Shown here: piece by piece, positions 8,456 to 17,530 of the stretch | Layout of the letters: each line of letters starts with the position of its first letter | Numbering within the stretch: position 1 is the first letter of the stretch | Assembly: GCA_031384605.1 (NCBI GenBank) | Contig: JANNAT010000140.1 | Span: 71,500 to 135,499 of the forward strand | Origin: JANNAT01 sp031384605 | Lineage (GTDB): Bacteria; Pseudomonadota; Alphaproteobacteria; Rhodobacterales; Rhodobacteraceae | Length of the DNA stretch: 64,000 nucleotides | Direction: 5' to 3' | Translations under genes and position numbers: made by a program | Notes under the pieces: generated by a model | What the model saw: only the letters and a program-made list of their open reading frames with translations | What the model was told of the DNA's origin: nothing | Databases searched by the model: none

Positions 8456-9835
8456 TCAATCCCCAATCGTTTTCAAGATCTTATCCAATCGCTTGCCCTG
8501 TGCCGAAGCGGCTGGTGCGTTTTTTACGGCCTTGTAATAGGCCTCGGGATCAAAGCTGGCGATGCCAAGGTTCAGATGATCCGCCGTCAAAAGCCCCATG
8601 CTGGCAAGCAATTGGTAAACGCCGATATACCGGTTAGCTTCGGCTTCCAGTTTGGTCGCGCGCGCGTTCAGCAGTTCTTGTTCGGCGTTCAGCACGTCAA
8701 GCGTGGTGCGCGCGCCCAAAGTGGCCTCTTCGCGCACGCCGTCAAACGCCTTTTGTGCGGCAGACACCTGCCGCGATCCGGCCTCGATTGATGCATTCGC
8801 CACCGCCAGATTGGCCCAGGCGCGTCCGACATTTTCCGACACGACGACAATTGTCTGGTGCAACGCGGCTTGGGCGATTTCTTTACCTGCCAAAGACTGA
8901 CGGTAAAGCGCCGATAACTTGCCTCCCGCATAAAGCGGCTGGTTCAGGCTGATGCCGATACTGGTATTGCCCGCACCGTTAAAATTCTCGGAGATGCCCG
9001 CCTGGCCGGAAATTGTTGGCCCCAACCCGGTCTTGGCAATCTTCACCCGCAGGTCGGCGACTTTGGCCTCGTGCTGGGATTGGATAACGAAGGGATGCGT
9101 GCGCACGGCAACCGCGCGGGCGGCTTCCTGGCTTTTTGCGGTTTTCGGCAGTTTCGGCAGACCCGCCAGATTGCCCGGATACGCCCCGACCGTCGCCTTA
9201 TAGCGTTCGCGGGCAATCATCAGGTTGCCTTGCGCCGCAGCCAATCCTGACCGCGCCGCCGCAAGCCGCGCTTCGGCCAACGATACATCGGTCAAAGTCA
9301 CTTCGCCGACATCAAACCGATCTTGTGCCGCGCGCAACTCTTGCGTGATAAGACGCGTATTAGATTGACGCAGCGCCACAATTTCAGTTTGCAGCCGCAC
9401 ATCAACAAACGCCGAAACGGCCGCAAGCAGCACTTCTTGTTCGACATTAACCAATGCAGCCCGGGTCGACAGCACAGATTCGCGCGCCACATCCACGCCC
9501 AAACGGCCGCGTCCATTGGCCCAGATCACAACTGACGCCGTCAGGCTGGCAGAGCCATCAAGGGATTCGTAAAAGCGGGTCGGAAACTGCGGGGATACCG
9601 TATCATTGTCAAACTTGCGCCAGCTGCCTTGAACAGCAAAGTTGACGACGGGCCGAAGATTGGCCACCGCAATTGCCGCATCTTCATCCGCTGCCCGCAA
9701 CACGGCCTGATTTTGGTCCAGAAGGTTCGATGTCTTGTAGGCCGCGATCAAAGCGTCGGCCAAGGTTTCTGATTGTGCAGCAGGCGTCGCAAGCAACGTC
9801 GCCACAACTGCAATCAGGCCCATCAACTTAACCAT
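8456..9835 (-). CDS. tolC: TolC family outer-membrane efflux protein
   Basis: A 459-residue outer-membrane channel subunit that would form the exit duct of type I secretion or RND-type efflux pumps. A signal peptide covers about 1-22 (ends near PAAQSETLADAL). Two OEP repeats follow, with long helices rich in Ala and Gln, for example QTEIVALRQSNTRLITQELR and NAEQELLNARATKLEAEANR, and the repeat signature GEVTLTDVSLAEARLAAARS. The start at 9835 has AAAGAGG 6-10 bases upstream; a TTG one codon earlier is less likely. It lies 48 bp behind the isoaspartate methyltransferase on the same strand, a plausible operon. Confidence 0.93.
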   Translation of the reverse strand: MVKLMGLIAVVATLLATPAAQSETLADALIAAYKTSNLLDQNQAVLRAADEDAAIAVANLRPVVNFAVQGSWRKFDNDTVSPQFPTRFYESLDGSASLTASVVIWANGRGRLGVDVARESVLSTRAALVNVEQEVLLAAVSAFVDVRLQTEIVALRQSNTRLITQELRAAQDRFDVGEVTLTDVSLAEARLAAARSGLAAAQGNLMIARERYKATVGAYPGNLAGLPKLPKTAKSQEAARAVAVRTHPFVIQSQHEAKVADLRVKIAKTGLGPTISGQAGISENFNGAGNTSIGISLNQPLYAGGKLSALYRQSLAGKEIAQAALHQTIVVVSENVGRAWANLAVANASIEAGSRQVSAAQKAFDGVREEATLGARTTLDVLNAEQELLNARATKLEAEANRYIGVYQLLASMGLLTADHLNLGIASFDPEAYYKAVKNAPAASAQGKRLDKILKTIGD

Positions 9836-9883
9836 CAAACCCTCTTTCCCGGCACGACTGGGCGCACCTTTTTTGCGTCACGA

Positions 9884-10537
9884 TCAAAGAACAAAGGCGC
9901 GACTTGCGCTAAAACCAGCTAAAACCGGGGCCGTCGCGTTAAAGGCAAAGCGCCAGGTGACACGGCCATTGGCCTTGTGGCCTATGCGCGCAATCCCCAA
10001 CGCCCCCTCCATGAACACAGCGCCAATGCGCCCGCCATCCTTCAACTGTGCCGTCAACGCGTCCGGCACCATTTCAACGCCGCCTTGCACCGTGATCACA
10101 TCGTAGGGGCCGTGTTTGGCATCGCCCGCATGTAGGGCTGCTACCACAACAGCCGCATTATCAACGCCTTCGGCAGACAGGCTGCGCTGCGCATCAGACG
10201 CCATCACGTCGTTATCTTCGACGGCCACCACCGCCTCGGCCAAACGGGCGATGATTGCAGTGGAATAGCCAAGACCGCAGCCGATATCCAAAACAGTTTC
10301 AGTTGGTAAAATATCTAGCGCATCCAGCATCTTGGCCAAAGTGCGCGGTTCCAGCATCACCCGCCCTGCGCCAATATCGACGTTCTCACCAACATAGGCC
10401 GCTTCGCGTTTGTCGCGCGGCAGGTAAACCTCACGCGGAACCGCAAGCATAGCTGCGATGATTGGAAACTTGGTCACATCCGATGGGCGCACTTGTGTGT
10501 CAACCATCATCACGCGGCGGGCAGCAAATTCGCTCAT
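9884..10537 (-). CDS. Protein-L-isoaspartate O-methyltransferase family protein
   Basis: A 217-residue SAM-dependent methyltransferase of the PCMT family, which methylates damaged isoaspartyl residues for repair. The SAM-binding glycine motif is VLDIGCGLGYSTAIIARLA at about 82-100, and MMVDTQVRPSDVT near the N-terminus is the usual start of the alphaproteobacterial form. The frame is open 31 codons further upstream, but the ATG at 10537 gives this canonical N-terminus. Alphaproteobacterial PCMT homologues are often shorter than the E. coli enzyme and their activity is not always shown. It is followed by tolC. Confidence 0.87.
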   Translation of the reverse strand: MSEFAARRVMMVDTQVRPSDVTKFPIIAAMLAVPREVYLPRDKREAAYVGENVDIGAGRVMLEPRTLAKMLDALDILPTETVLDIGCGLGYSTAIIARLAEAVVAVEDNDVMASDAQRSLSAEGVDNAAVVVAALHAGDAKHGPYDVITVQGGVEMVPDALTAQLKDGGRIGAVFMEGALGIARIGHKANGRVTWRFAFNATAPVLAGFSASRAFVL

Positions 10538-10635
10538 GTGTGAACACTTCGGTCTGGAATAATAGGCTTTTGTTCTGGCATATAAGCCCGCAAGGGGCAA
10601 CGGGCCATTCGCACCTTTGCCGGACCCCAACCGCG

Positions 10636-11604
10636 CTATATCGCGCGTCCCGTGCGCGCGCTAACCCACGCCAGCCCGCGTTCGCCCAGTTTCTTGAACT
10701 TATCCGATGCCGCCGCCAGTTTGGCTTGCCATTCAGGGTTTGGGGTTTGGCCTTCGGTCACTTTGAAAAACACCTGCAACAGGCAGGCGATGGCAAAGGG
10801 TTCGATCAGCGCCGCCTTTACCGCCCAGGCAAACAAAATGGCAAAGACAAACCCACCCGCCGACCATGCCCCCGGCAGCAGATACACAATCGCCGCTGCC
10901 GGTGCCAACATCAGCAAAAACACCACAAACGACAGACCGTAAACGATCAACGTCAGCCACGCCGCATTGATCAGCATCGGGCGCGCGTTTTGGGCATAAA
11001 GCACCAGCGCTTCTTGCGCCGAAGTCCAGGGATTATCCGACTTGGTGCGAATGGCGTGGGCAAGGATCACTTCATCCACCAGCCCCACCGCCAGTTTCAG
11101 ATAGGCGCGCACCACGCCCATGATCCGGTCCAGCCCCGGAATCGGCAGGAACATCAAAATGCCCTGCATCAACCCGGTCACCGCGCCAACAACACCTTTG
11201 ATCAGTTGATCCAGCGCAAACAGTGCTGACGCCTGACCAAAGCGTTGGGTGACAACATCGCGGGCATAGATGATCTGCGCGCGGCCAGCAGGAATGGTGC
11301 CACCTTGCATCAATTCGACCATCACCGCGATATGGCCGGCCTTTACGATATATAGAATGTAATCACGCAGGAAAAACAGCACGCCCGCCGTGATGGAAAA
11401 CCCCGCAATACCGCCGTAAAAGACTGTGTTGGTGCGGAACTCGTCATCGCCAAAGGCCCCCACACCCCAACCAATGCCCGCCCCGGTGCCGGTGGCCAGA
11501 ATAAACGCTGCCGAGATGCCGAAATACACGATGACCCGAAAGATCACAAACGGTGCTGTGCGCCGCATCAGACCAAAGGCGTCAGCGATCGAAAAATCCC
11601 ACAT
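10636..11604 (-). CDS. Conserved integral membrane protein of unknown function
   Basis: A 322-residue polytopic membrane protein with about six to seven hydrophobic stretches, for example VIFRVIVYFGISAAFILATG, a glycine-rich loop (GTGAGIGWGVGAFGDD), AGFSITAGVLFFLRDYIL, and LTLIVYGLSFVVFLLMLAP followed by FVFAILFAWAVKAALIEPF. The N-terminus MWDFSIADAFGLMRRTAPF is amphipathic. No enzyme or transporter motif is recognised. The ATG at 11604 has GGAG eight bases upstream, so the longer open frame was trimmed. It is transcribed alone, divergently from the FAH gene. Confidence 0.75.
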   Translation of the reverse strand: MWDFSIADAFGLMRRTAPFVIFRVIVYFGISAAFILATGTGAGIGWGVGAFGDDEFRTNTVFYGGIAGFSITAGVLFFLRDYILYIVKAGHIAVMVELMQGGTIPAGRAQIIYARDVVTQRFGQASALFALDQLIKGVVGAVTGLMQGILMFLPIPGLDRIMGVVRAYLKLAVGLVDEVILAHAIRTKSDNPWTSAQEALVLYAQNARPMLINAAWLTLIVYGLSFVVFLLMLAPAAAIVYLLPGAWSAGGFVFAILFAWAVKAALIEPFAIACLLQVFFKVTEGQTPNPEWQAKLAAASDKFKKLGERGLAWVSARTGRAI

Positions 11605-11777
11605 CGGTTGCTCCAACACGTTTAGCGGAGAAAAACGTTGATATTCACCGTCAGAGTTTGCCCCCAAGCCCAATATTGCAAGCCTTTTTGCGGAACTGGT
11701 CAGATTTGCCGGCCGCGACCCTTGCAAATCCGGGCCCAAACCGTTTCCCTTGCGGCAAGTTGCACAAAGGAAACGCT

Positions 11778-12617
11778 ATGAAACTGTTGCGCGTGGGTGA
11801 GCCCGGTTCTGAAATTCCTGCCATATTGGATGCAGCCGGGACGGCGCGCAGCCTTGCGGGCATTGTGCCCGATATATCGGGCGATGTCCTGACCCCCGGC
11901 GGATTGCGCAGGCTTGCGGCCCTTGATCCTGAAACCTTACCGGTGATTGACGGGCGCATTGGCCCCTGCGTCGGCCAAGTGGGTAAATTCATCTGCATCG
12001 GGTTGAACTATGCCGATCACGCAGCCGAAAGCGGCCTGACCGTGCCACCAGAACCGGTGGTATTCATGAAGGCGACATCGGCGATTATCGGCCCGAACGA
12101 TCAGGTCAACATCCCGCGCAAATCGGTGAAAACCGACTGGGAGGTGGAATTGGGTGTGGTGATCGGCAAGGCGGCGTCTTATGTGGACCTTGCCAATGCG
12201 ATGGATCATGTGGCGGGGTACTGCGTGGTGAACGACGTGTCAGAGCGCGAGTTTCAGACCGAACGCTCGGGTACCTGGGACAAGGGCAAGGGCTGTGACA
12301 CGTTTGGTCCGATCGGGCCCTGGATGGTCACAGCTGACGAAGTGCGCGATCCGCAAAATCTGGCGATGTGGTTAAAGGTTGACGGCATCAGCCGCCAGAA
12401 CGGATCGACCACCACGATGGTTTATGGCGTGCAGTTTTTGGTGCATTACGTCAGCCAGTTCATGTCTTTGCAGCCAGGCGATATCATTTCCACCGGCACC
12501 CCGCCCGGCGTGGGGATGGGGCAAAAGCCGCATCCGATTTATCTGAAGGCCGGCGAAGTGATGACGCTTGGCATCGAAGGGTTGGGGATGCAGACGCAAA
12601 AAGTCGGCCACGCGTGA
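11778..12617 (+). CDS. Fumarylacetoacetate hydrolase (FAH) family protein
   Basis: A 279-residue member of the FAH family, whose members cleave C-C bonds, hydrate or decarboxylate oxo-acids or lactones using a bound divalent metal. Metal-ligand regions are visible: GLNYADHAAESG, TDWEVELGVVIGKA with the two conserved Glu, and YCVVNDVSEREFQTER. The substrate-side loop ISTGTPPGVGMG at about 239-250 is also typical of the hydrolase/2,4-diketo-3-deoxy-L-fuconate hydrolase branch, which would fit sugar-acid catabolism further along the window, but it is 40 kb away. AAAGG precedes the ATG at 11778. Confidence 0.88.
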   Translation: MKLLRVGEPGSEIPAILDAAGTARSLAGIVPDISGDVLTPGGLRRLAALDPETLPVIDGRIGPCVGQVGKFICIGLNYADHAAESGLTVPPEPVVFMKATSAIIGPNDQVNIPRKSVKTDWEVELGVVIGKAASYVDLANAMDHVAGYCVVNDVSEREFQTERSGTWDKGKGCDTFGPIGPWMVTADEVRDPQNLAMWLKVDGISRQNGSTTTMVYGVQFLVHYVSQFMSLQPGDIISTGTPPGVGMGQKPHPIYLKAGEVMTLGIEGLGMQTQKVGHA

Positions 12618-12684
12618 GTGTGGCAACCGTCTGTTAACCCCTGCTCTGGCATCCTTCCAAGTGTTCAACATCAGGAAGGTTGCC

Positions 12685-13002
12685 ATGCACGCCCTTAGCC
12701 CCGCCGACGAACTGGCCGAGATCCGCGCCGAAATTGCGCGCCTGAAAATCCGAGAACAAAGCTTGCGCGACGGGTTCATTCAAGACCCTGCGGCCGAAAA
12801 TATTGGCCGCTGGACCCGGGTCGAAGTGACTGTGACACAAAAAAGCCGTTTTGATTCGTCGCTGCTGCCCGCGGTGATTCGCAATGATCCGGCCTATCAG
12901 CGCCAGTCTGTCAGCCACATCGTGCGCTGTTTTCCGGCCCATCCCGCACCTTTGCAGCGTGCAGGTTGGCCCATTCAACGCGGCGCGACACCGCATCATT
13001 AG
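12685..13002 (+). CDS. Small conserved hypothetical protein
   Basis: A 105-residue protein of unknown function. The N-terminus is an amphipathic, probably coiled-coil helix (SPADELAEIRAEIARLKIREQSLR). The rest is short and basic, with RWTRVEVTVTQKSRFDSSLLP and a His-ended tail. AGGAAGGT lies 8-10 bases ahead of the ATG at 12685, the best start within a longer open frame. It stands alone between the FAH gene and the convergent sugar transferase. I recognise it only as the kind of small orphan protein common in Rhodobacterales. Confidence 0.6.
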   Translation: MHALSPADELAEIRAEIARLKIREQSLRDGFIQDPAAENIGRWTRVEVTVTQKSRFDSSLLPAVIRNDPAYQRQSVSHIVRCFPAHPAPLQRAGWPIQRGATPHH

Positions 13003-13089
13003 GCCTGACACATCTTGGGGTTGAATGTAGTTTCAACTTAAGATAGATTGATTGTTGAGCGGATGAAAACAACCCCACCCGCCCGAAAC

Positions 13090-13734
13090 TTAATACGCCC
13101 CGCGACCCGAAGTAACTGCCCCAAAAGTCTGCGCCAAAATCCGCAGATCAACCGACAGATTGGCGTGGCGCACATAACTGACGTCCAGCGCCACCATCTC
13201 GTCGAACCCCAGATCGGCGCGGCCAGCAACTTGCCAGGCACCGGTGATACCGGGCAGCACGCGCAACCGTTCCATCGCGGCCGCGGGGTATTCGGCGACT
13301 TCTTGCGGCAGCGCCGGGCGCGGGCCAACAAGTGACATCTGACCAATCAACACATTGATAAGTTGGGGCAATTCATCTAAAGATGACCGGCGCAAGATCT
13401 TGCCAAAAGGGGTTATGCGCGGATCATCCTTCGATTTAAAGCACAATCCTGCGCGATCGCTGCTGCCGACAACCTCTGCACGGCGTGCCTCGGCATCGAC
13501 GTACATTGATCGAAATTTGATCATGCCAAAGGGCATCCCATTGCGGCCAATGCGTTTTTGAATGAAAAATGCAGGCCCGGAACTAGTGGCGCGAACCGCG
13601 AAAGCGATTGTTGCGAATACCAAAACAAGCACGGGTAACGCCATGATGATCAACAGAAGGTCTAAAATTCGCTTACAGAAATAACGACGCTGCATTGGGA
13701 AAGATCCCAAGCGCACCAAAGGCATAACAGTCAT
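13090..13734 (-). CDS. Bacterial sugar transferase (undecaprenyl-phosphate glycosyl-1-P transferase)
   Basis: A 214-residue monotopic membrane enzyme of the ExoY/WcaJ C-terminal type, which loads the first sugar phosphate onto undecaprenyl phosphate for exopolysaccharide synthesis. One membrane segment is at about 22-48 (RILDLLLIIMALPVLVLVF). The catalytic domain shows GPAFFIQKRIGRNGMPFGMI, KFRSM, LRRSSLDELPQLINVL and LVGPRPALP, with the conserved DE pair, and ends with LPGITGAWQVAGR. It lacks the N-terminal extra helices of long WcaJ forms. No glycosyltransferase neighbours are present. ATG at 13734 is taken; an internal Met (13695) is also possible. Confidence 0.9.
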   Translation of the reverse strand: MTVMPLVRLGSFPMQRRYFCKRILDLLLIIMALPVLVLVFATIAFAVRATSSGPAFFIQKRIGRNGMPFGMIKFRSMYVDAEARRAEVVGSSDRAGLCFKSKDDPRITPFGKILRRSSLDELPQLINVLIGQMSLVGPRPALPQEVAEYPAAAMERLRVLPGITGAWQVAGRADLGFDEMVALDVSYVRHANLSVDLRILAQTFGAVTSGRGAY

Positions 13735-13824
13735 TTCGCAGCATCCCCAACTTCCGGCAAACCGGAAAAACTAATACGCCCATACCCATATTTATATTAA
13801 ATCAAATGCAGTGAAATACCAAGA

Positions 13825-13845
13825 GGAAAGCACCAAATGCTTTCC
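13825..13845 (-). terminator. Possible terminator after the aminobenzoate-CoA ligase
   Basis: GGAAAGCA (13825-13832) pairs with TGCTTTCC (13838-13845) around a 5-base loop, 16 bp past the ligase stop. The minus-strand tail is only TCTT, so termination would be weak or need Rho. Confidence 0.45.
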
Positions 13846-13860
13846 CCCCTGGTTAACCTG

Positions 13861-15483
13861 TTACGCACCGTCACGCAGCCGAAAGCGTTGGATTTTTCCG
13901 GTGGCCGTTTTAGGCAGTACAGTTTCAAAAACCACTGAACGGGGGTATTTGAATGGCGCAATTGTGGCTTTTACGTGGTCTTGCAATCGCTTGATCATTT
14001 CCGCATCGCCAGTGCCAGCCGCCGCCAGCACCACATGCGCCTGCACAATCTGGCCGCGGGCCTCATCTGCCACGCCGATCACGGCGCATTCCAACACATC
14101 GGGGTGCGACAACAGGGCCGCCTCTACTTCGGGGCCTGCAATATTGTAGCCTGACGAAATAATCATGTCGTCAGACCTTGCCGCAAAGTGGAACCGCCCG
14201 GCGTCATCTTGCCAAAAACTGTCCCCCGTCAGGTTCCAGCCGCCCTGCACGTATTTTTCCTGCCGCGCGTCATCCAGATACCGGCAGCCCGTCGGCCCCC
14301 GCACGGCCAGCCGCCCCACGTCGCCACGCGGCAATTCGCGCATCGCCGCGTCCACGATCCGTGCCTGATACCCGCGCACCGGGCGGCCAGTGCAAGCGGA
14401 TGCATGATCTTCAAAGCGGTTGGTCAAAAAGATATGCAGCATTTCGGTGGCACCGATGCCATCCAGCATCGGTTTGCCGGTTTTGGCGATCCATTCCTCA
14501 TAAACCGGCGCGGGCAGGGTTTCGCCGGCAGAAACCGCCGCGCGCAAACTGGACAGATCTGCGCCTTCGTCCATCGCCTTTAACATCACGCGGTAGGCGG
14601 TGGGGGCGGTAAAGCAGACCGTGGCTTTGTGATCCTGGATGATCTGGATCATGTTTGGCGGCGTGGCCTGTTCCAACAGCGCCGCTGCTGCGCCAAAGCG
14701 CAAGGGAAACACCGCCAGCCCGCCCAGCCCAAACGTAAAGGCCAAGGGGGGTGATCCGACAAACACGTCTTCGGGCACCACGCCCAACACCTCATGCGCA
14801 TAACCATCCGCAATGATCAAAAGATCACGGTGAAAATGCATGGCCCCTTTCGGCGCGCCTGTGGTGCCGGATGTAAACCCGATCAGCGCCACATCATCGC
14901 GGCCCACCGGGGGCGGCGTAAAGCGCACCGACTTTGACAGCGCCGCCCGGTCAAGTTCGGCATCATGGTTGGCGGTGCCGTCAAAGCCGATGACGGTTTT
15001 CAGAAATGTCGACGATTTGGCGCAAACCACCAGATCATCCATCAGCCGCGTATCGCAAAGCGCGAAGGCGACCTCGGCCTTGTCAACAATCTGGCCCAAC
15101 TCTGCGGCCCGCAGCATCGGCATGGTGTTCACCACCACCGCCCCCGCTTTGGTGGCAGCCAACCAGCACGCCACCATTGCCGGATTGTTGGCAGACCGGA
15201 TTAAAACACGATTACCGGGCCTTACACCGTAATCTTCAACCAACACATGTGCTATGCGGTTTGACCAATCGGTCAGTTCCTTATAGGTCCGCTGGCGGCC
15301 ATTGCCGATCAACGCGATGTTGTCACCAAAGCCGCGGTCAACCATCCGGTCGGTCAATTCGGACGCTGCATTGATCCAATCAGGGTAGGGATAATCGTCC
15401 AGCAGATAATCGGGTTGCTGCCCCACAGGGGGCAAACGATCACGGCAAAACGTATCTTGGTGGCCCGACGGTCCCAGCATCAT
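13861..15483 (-). CDS. Benzoate-CoA ligase family AMP-dependent ligase (2-aminobenzoate-CoA ligase type)
   Basis: A 540-residue acyl-adenylate-forming enzyme. The P-loop-like TSGTTGAPKG is at about 204-213, DGIGATEMLHIFLTNR marks the adenylation active site, and PKTATGKIQRFRLRDG at the end holds the catalytic lysine. Benzoate-type members activate aromatic acids to CoA thioesters at the cost of ATP to AMP. Next to the two-domain monooxygenase/reductase at 19508, the natural substrate is most likely 2-aminobenzoate (anthranilate), as for the abmG product of Azoarcus evansii; this is inference from context. It is the last gene of an eight-gene minus-strand operon, and its start overlaps the RidA stop. 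Confidence 0.86.
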   Translation of the reverse strand: MMLGPSGHQDTFCRDRLPPVGQQPDYLLDDYPYPDWINAASELTDRMVDRGFGDNIALIGNGRQRTYKELTDWSNRIAHVLVEDYGVRPGNRVLIRSANNPAMVACWLAATKAGAVVVNTMPMLRAAELGQIVDKAEVAFALCDTRLMDDLVVCAKSSTFLKTVIGFDGTANHDAELDRAALSKSVRFTPPPVGRDDVALIGFTSGTTGAPKGAMHFHRDLLIIADGYAHEVLGVVPEDVFVGSPPLAFTFGLGGLAVFPLRFGAAAALLEQATPPNMIQIIQDHKATVCFTAPTAYRVMLKAMDEGADLSSLRAAVSAGETLPAPVYEEWIAKTGKPMLDGIGATEMLHIFLTNRFEDHASACTGRPVRGYQARIVDAAMRELPRGDVGRLAVRGPTGCRYLDDARQEKYVQGGWNLTGDSFWQDDAGRFHFAARSDDMIISSGYNIAGPEVEAALLSHPDVLECAVIGVADEARGQIVQAHVVLAAAGTGDAEMIKRLQDHVKATIAPFKYPRSVVFETVLPKTATGKIQRFRLRDGA

Positions 15484-15902
15484 CGGCCCTCCGGTATCAC
15501 AGCCGTTGCCTCAATCTCAACCAAAGCGCGGTCTTCGACCAAGGCCACGACCTGCACCAGCGCCATCGCCGGATAATGTCGCCCGATGATGGATTTATAG
15601 TGCTGACCAAGGGCTTTCAAGCTGCCCAGATAGGCCTGTTTATCCGTCACATACCACGTCAGCCGCACCAGATGTTCCGGGCCTGCCGCCGCACAGGCCA
15701 GAATTTCGACAATGTTTTTCAAGGCCTGCGCGGCCTGTTCGGCAAAGTCATCCGACGTAATCCGCTGATCCGCGTCCCAGCCGATGATGCCCCCGGTAAA
15801 CACCAGCCGCCCGCTGGCCGCCACGCCGTTGGAATAGCCAATCGCGGGTTTCCAGGATTTGGGATGCAAAAATTCATGCGGGCTTGGCGCAGGGTTGGTC
15901 AT
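15480..15902 (-). CDS. RidA/YjgF family protein
   Basis: A 140-residue Rid-family protein. Members hydrolyse reactive enamine/imine intermediates or act on related amino-unsaturated acids. Recognisable segments are YSNGVAASGRLVFTGGIIGWD, AAQALKNIVEILACAAAGPEHLVRLTWYVTD and MALVQVVALVEDRALVEIEATAV. The arginine typical of active RidA near the C-terminus is not clearly placed (EDRALVEIEATA), so a specialised role is likely. In this operon it could deaminate an enamine formed after ring reduction of 2-aminobenzoyl-CoA; similar genes accompany this pathway elsewhere. Both ends overlap the neighbours by 4 bp. Confidence 0.87.
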   Translation of the reverse strand: MTNPAPSPHEFLHPKSWKPAIGYSNGVAASGRLVFTGGIIGWDADQRITSDDFAEQAAQALKNIVEILACAAAGPEHLVRLTWYVTDKQAYLGSLKALGQHYKSIIGRHYPAMALVQVVALVEDRALVEIEATAVIPEGR

Positions 15903-16312
15903 GCAGCTGTCTCCTGAAACGCCAACAAATTGGCACGCAGATCGGCGGGCCAGGGGGCGGATTGCCCTTGATCAACCCAAACAACTGTCAGATCTGCGCG
16001 CAGGCGATGTTCACTTTGATGCGTGGCGGCAATGGTCATCGCCAGACTGCTGGTGCCAACACGGACCACGTTCAGCGCAAATTCGACCTTTTCGCCAAGC
16101 CGCGACGGGGCCGCAAAATGGGCTTCAATCCGCACGGTAGGCACGCCGTTGTGATTGCCGCCCGAATGCATCTGCGCAAAAGACCGCCCCACGACATCGG
16201 CAAAGAAATTCTCGACCACCGAATTGATCATTTCAAAATAACGCGGGTAAAACACGATGCCCGCGGGGTCGCAGTGATTGAACTCAATCGGGATGATCTT
16301 GGTATAGATCAT
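15899..16312 (-). CDS. 4-hydroxybenzoyl-CoA-type thioesterase (4HBT hotdog family)
   Basis: A 137-residue hotdog-fold thioesterase. The family motif FNHCDPAGIVFYPRYFEMIN contains the catalytic Asp15. Such enzymes release acyl or aroyl groups from CoA. In this pathway it may clear dead-end CoA thioesters or act as a salvage enzyme; the exact substrate is inferred only from position between the acyl-CoA dehydrogenase and RidA genes. ATGA overlaps join it to both neighbours. Confidence 0.88.
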   Translation of the reverse strand: MIYTKIIPIEFNHCDPAGIVFYPRYFEMINSVVENFFADVVGRSFAQMHSGGNHNGVPTVRIEAHFAAPSRLGEKVEFALNVVRVGTSSLAMTIAATHQSEHRLRADLTVVWVDQGQSAPWPADLRANLLAFQETAA

Positions 16313-17445
16313 GACAGCACCGCGCGGGCTATGATGATACGTTGCACGTCGGATGCGCCCTCATAAATCCGCAACGCCCTGATTTCGCGGTAAAGATGTT
16401 CCACCACGGTGCCCGCACGCACCCCGTCGCCGCCGTGCAGTTGCAGCGCCATGTCGATCACCTTTTGCGCGGCCTCGGTGGCGTATAGCTTGGCCATTGC
16501 GGCCTCACGGCTGATACGCGCGGCACCTTGGTCTTTGGTCCATGCGGCGCGGTAGATCAGCAGGGCTGATGCATCTATCTGCACCGCCATATCGGCCAGA
16601 TGCCCCTGCACCAGTTGCAAATCGGCCAAGGCCGCGCCCTGAATGCGGCGCGATTTCACCCGCACCAACGCCTCATCCAACGCACGACGCGCAAAGCCCA
16701 GCGCCGCAGCCCCAACGGTGGGCCGGAATAAATCCAGCACCGACATCGCAATTTTGAACCCATCACCCGCCGCCCCGATCAAGGCAGCATCGGGCAAATG
16801 CACGTCCCTTAACGCAAGATGTGCCAAGGGATGCGGGGCCATCACCTGAATGCGTTCAACCACCTGCAGCCCTGCCACATCAGCGGGCATCAGAAACGCC
16901 GATAACCCGCGCGCGCCGGGGCCTTCGCCAGTGCGGGCGATAATTACATAGATATCGGCGATCCCGCCGTTCGAGATATAGGATTTCTCGCCGTTCAACA
17001 CCCAACCGCCCTGCACGCGGATGGCCGTGGTGGCAGTGGCCGCAACATCTGACCCCGAACCCGGTTCGGTCAGCGCAAAACCTGCAATCGCTGAACCTGC
17101 GCGGGTGCGGTCAAGCCACAACCGCTGATCGGGCGTGCCAAACAACGACACCGCCCCCATCCCCAACCCCTGCATAGCAAAGGCGAAATCCGCCAGCCCG
17201 TCATGGCGCGCCAGCGTCTCGCGGATCAGGCACAGCGCGCGCAGGTCCAAGCTTTCGCCCGCCCCCGCTCCGGAATGGCGCAACCAACCGCCCTGCCCCA
17301 AAAGGTCCACCAAACCGCGACAGGCGGCGTCAACGTCTGCATGATCAACCGGCAGATGCGCCGCGCACCACGCCTCCAGCGCCGCCGCCAAATCGCGATG
17401 ACGGGGTTCAAAAAACGGCCAGTTCAAAAAGCTTCGATCACTCAT
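16309..17445 (-). CDS. Acyl-CoA dehydrogenase family protein
   Basis: A 378-residue flavoprotein with the usual N-terminal helical, middle beta and C-terminal helical domains. FAD and substrate segments are seen: AGFALTEPGSGSDVAATATTA in the middle domain, YISNGGIADIYVIIARTG, and the C-terminal LQLHGGDGVRAGTVVEHLYREIRALRIYEGASDVQRIIIAR. It would introduce a double bond alpha,beta to a CoA thioester in the ring-opened aminobenzoyl-CoA route. The frame is open 64 codons upstream, but that part is a hairpin repeat; ATG at 17445 with AAAGG upstream is the start. This is the only gap (85 bp) in the operon. Confidence 0.91.
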   Translation of the reverse strand: MSDRSFLNWPFFEPRHRDLAAALEAWCAAHLPVDHADVDAACRGLVDLLGQGGWLRHSGAGAGESLDLRALCLIRETLARHDGLADFAFAMQGLGMGAVSLFGTPDQRLWLDRTRAGSAIAGFALTEPGSGSDVAATATTAIRVQGGWVLNGEKSYISNGGIADIYVIIARTGEGPGARGLSAFLMPADVAGLQVVERIQVMAPHPLAHLALRDVHLPDAALIGAAGDGFKIAMSVLDLFRPTVGAAALGFARRALDEALVRVKSRRIQGAALADLQLVQGHLADMAVQIDASALLIYRAAWTKDQGAARISREAAMAKLYATEAAQKVIDMALQLHGGDGVRAGTVVEHLYREIRALRIYEGASDVQRIIIARAVLS

Positions 17446-17524
17446 CTTGCACCTTTCATTTTGGCGCAAATACTCCGGGGGTAGGCAACTTTGGCCTTTG
17501 CCAAAGTTGTAAGGGGGCTGGCAC
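17446..17524 (-). repeat. Intergenic hairpin repeat, copy D (inside the aminobenzoate operon)
   Basis: Read on the minus strand: a perfect 10-bp stem at 17486-17509 (CAACTTTGGC / GCCAAAGTTG), then CCCCCGGAGTATTTGCGCC and AAAATGAAAGG. The last part forms the ribosome binding site of the acyl-CoA dehydrogenase gene. It shares hairpin plus GTATTT plus ATGAA with the other members of the family and may tune expression of the four downstream genes. Confidence 0.6.
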
Positions 17525-17530
17525 CCAGCT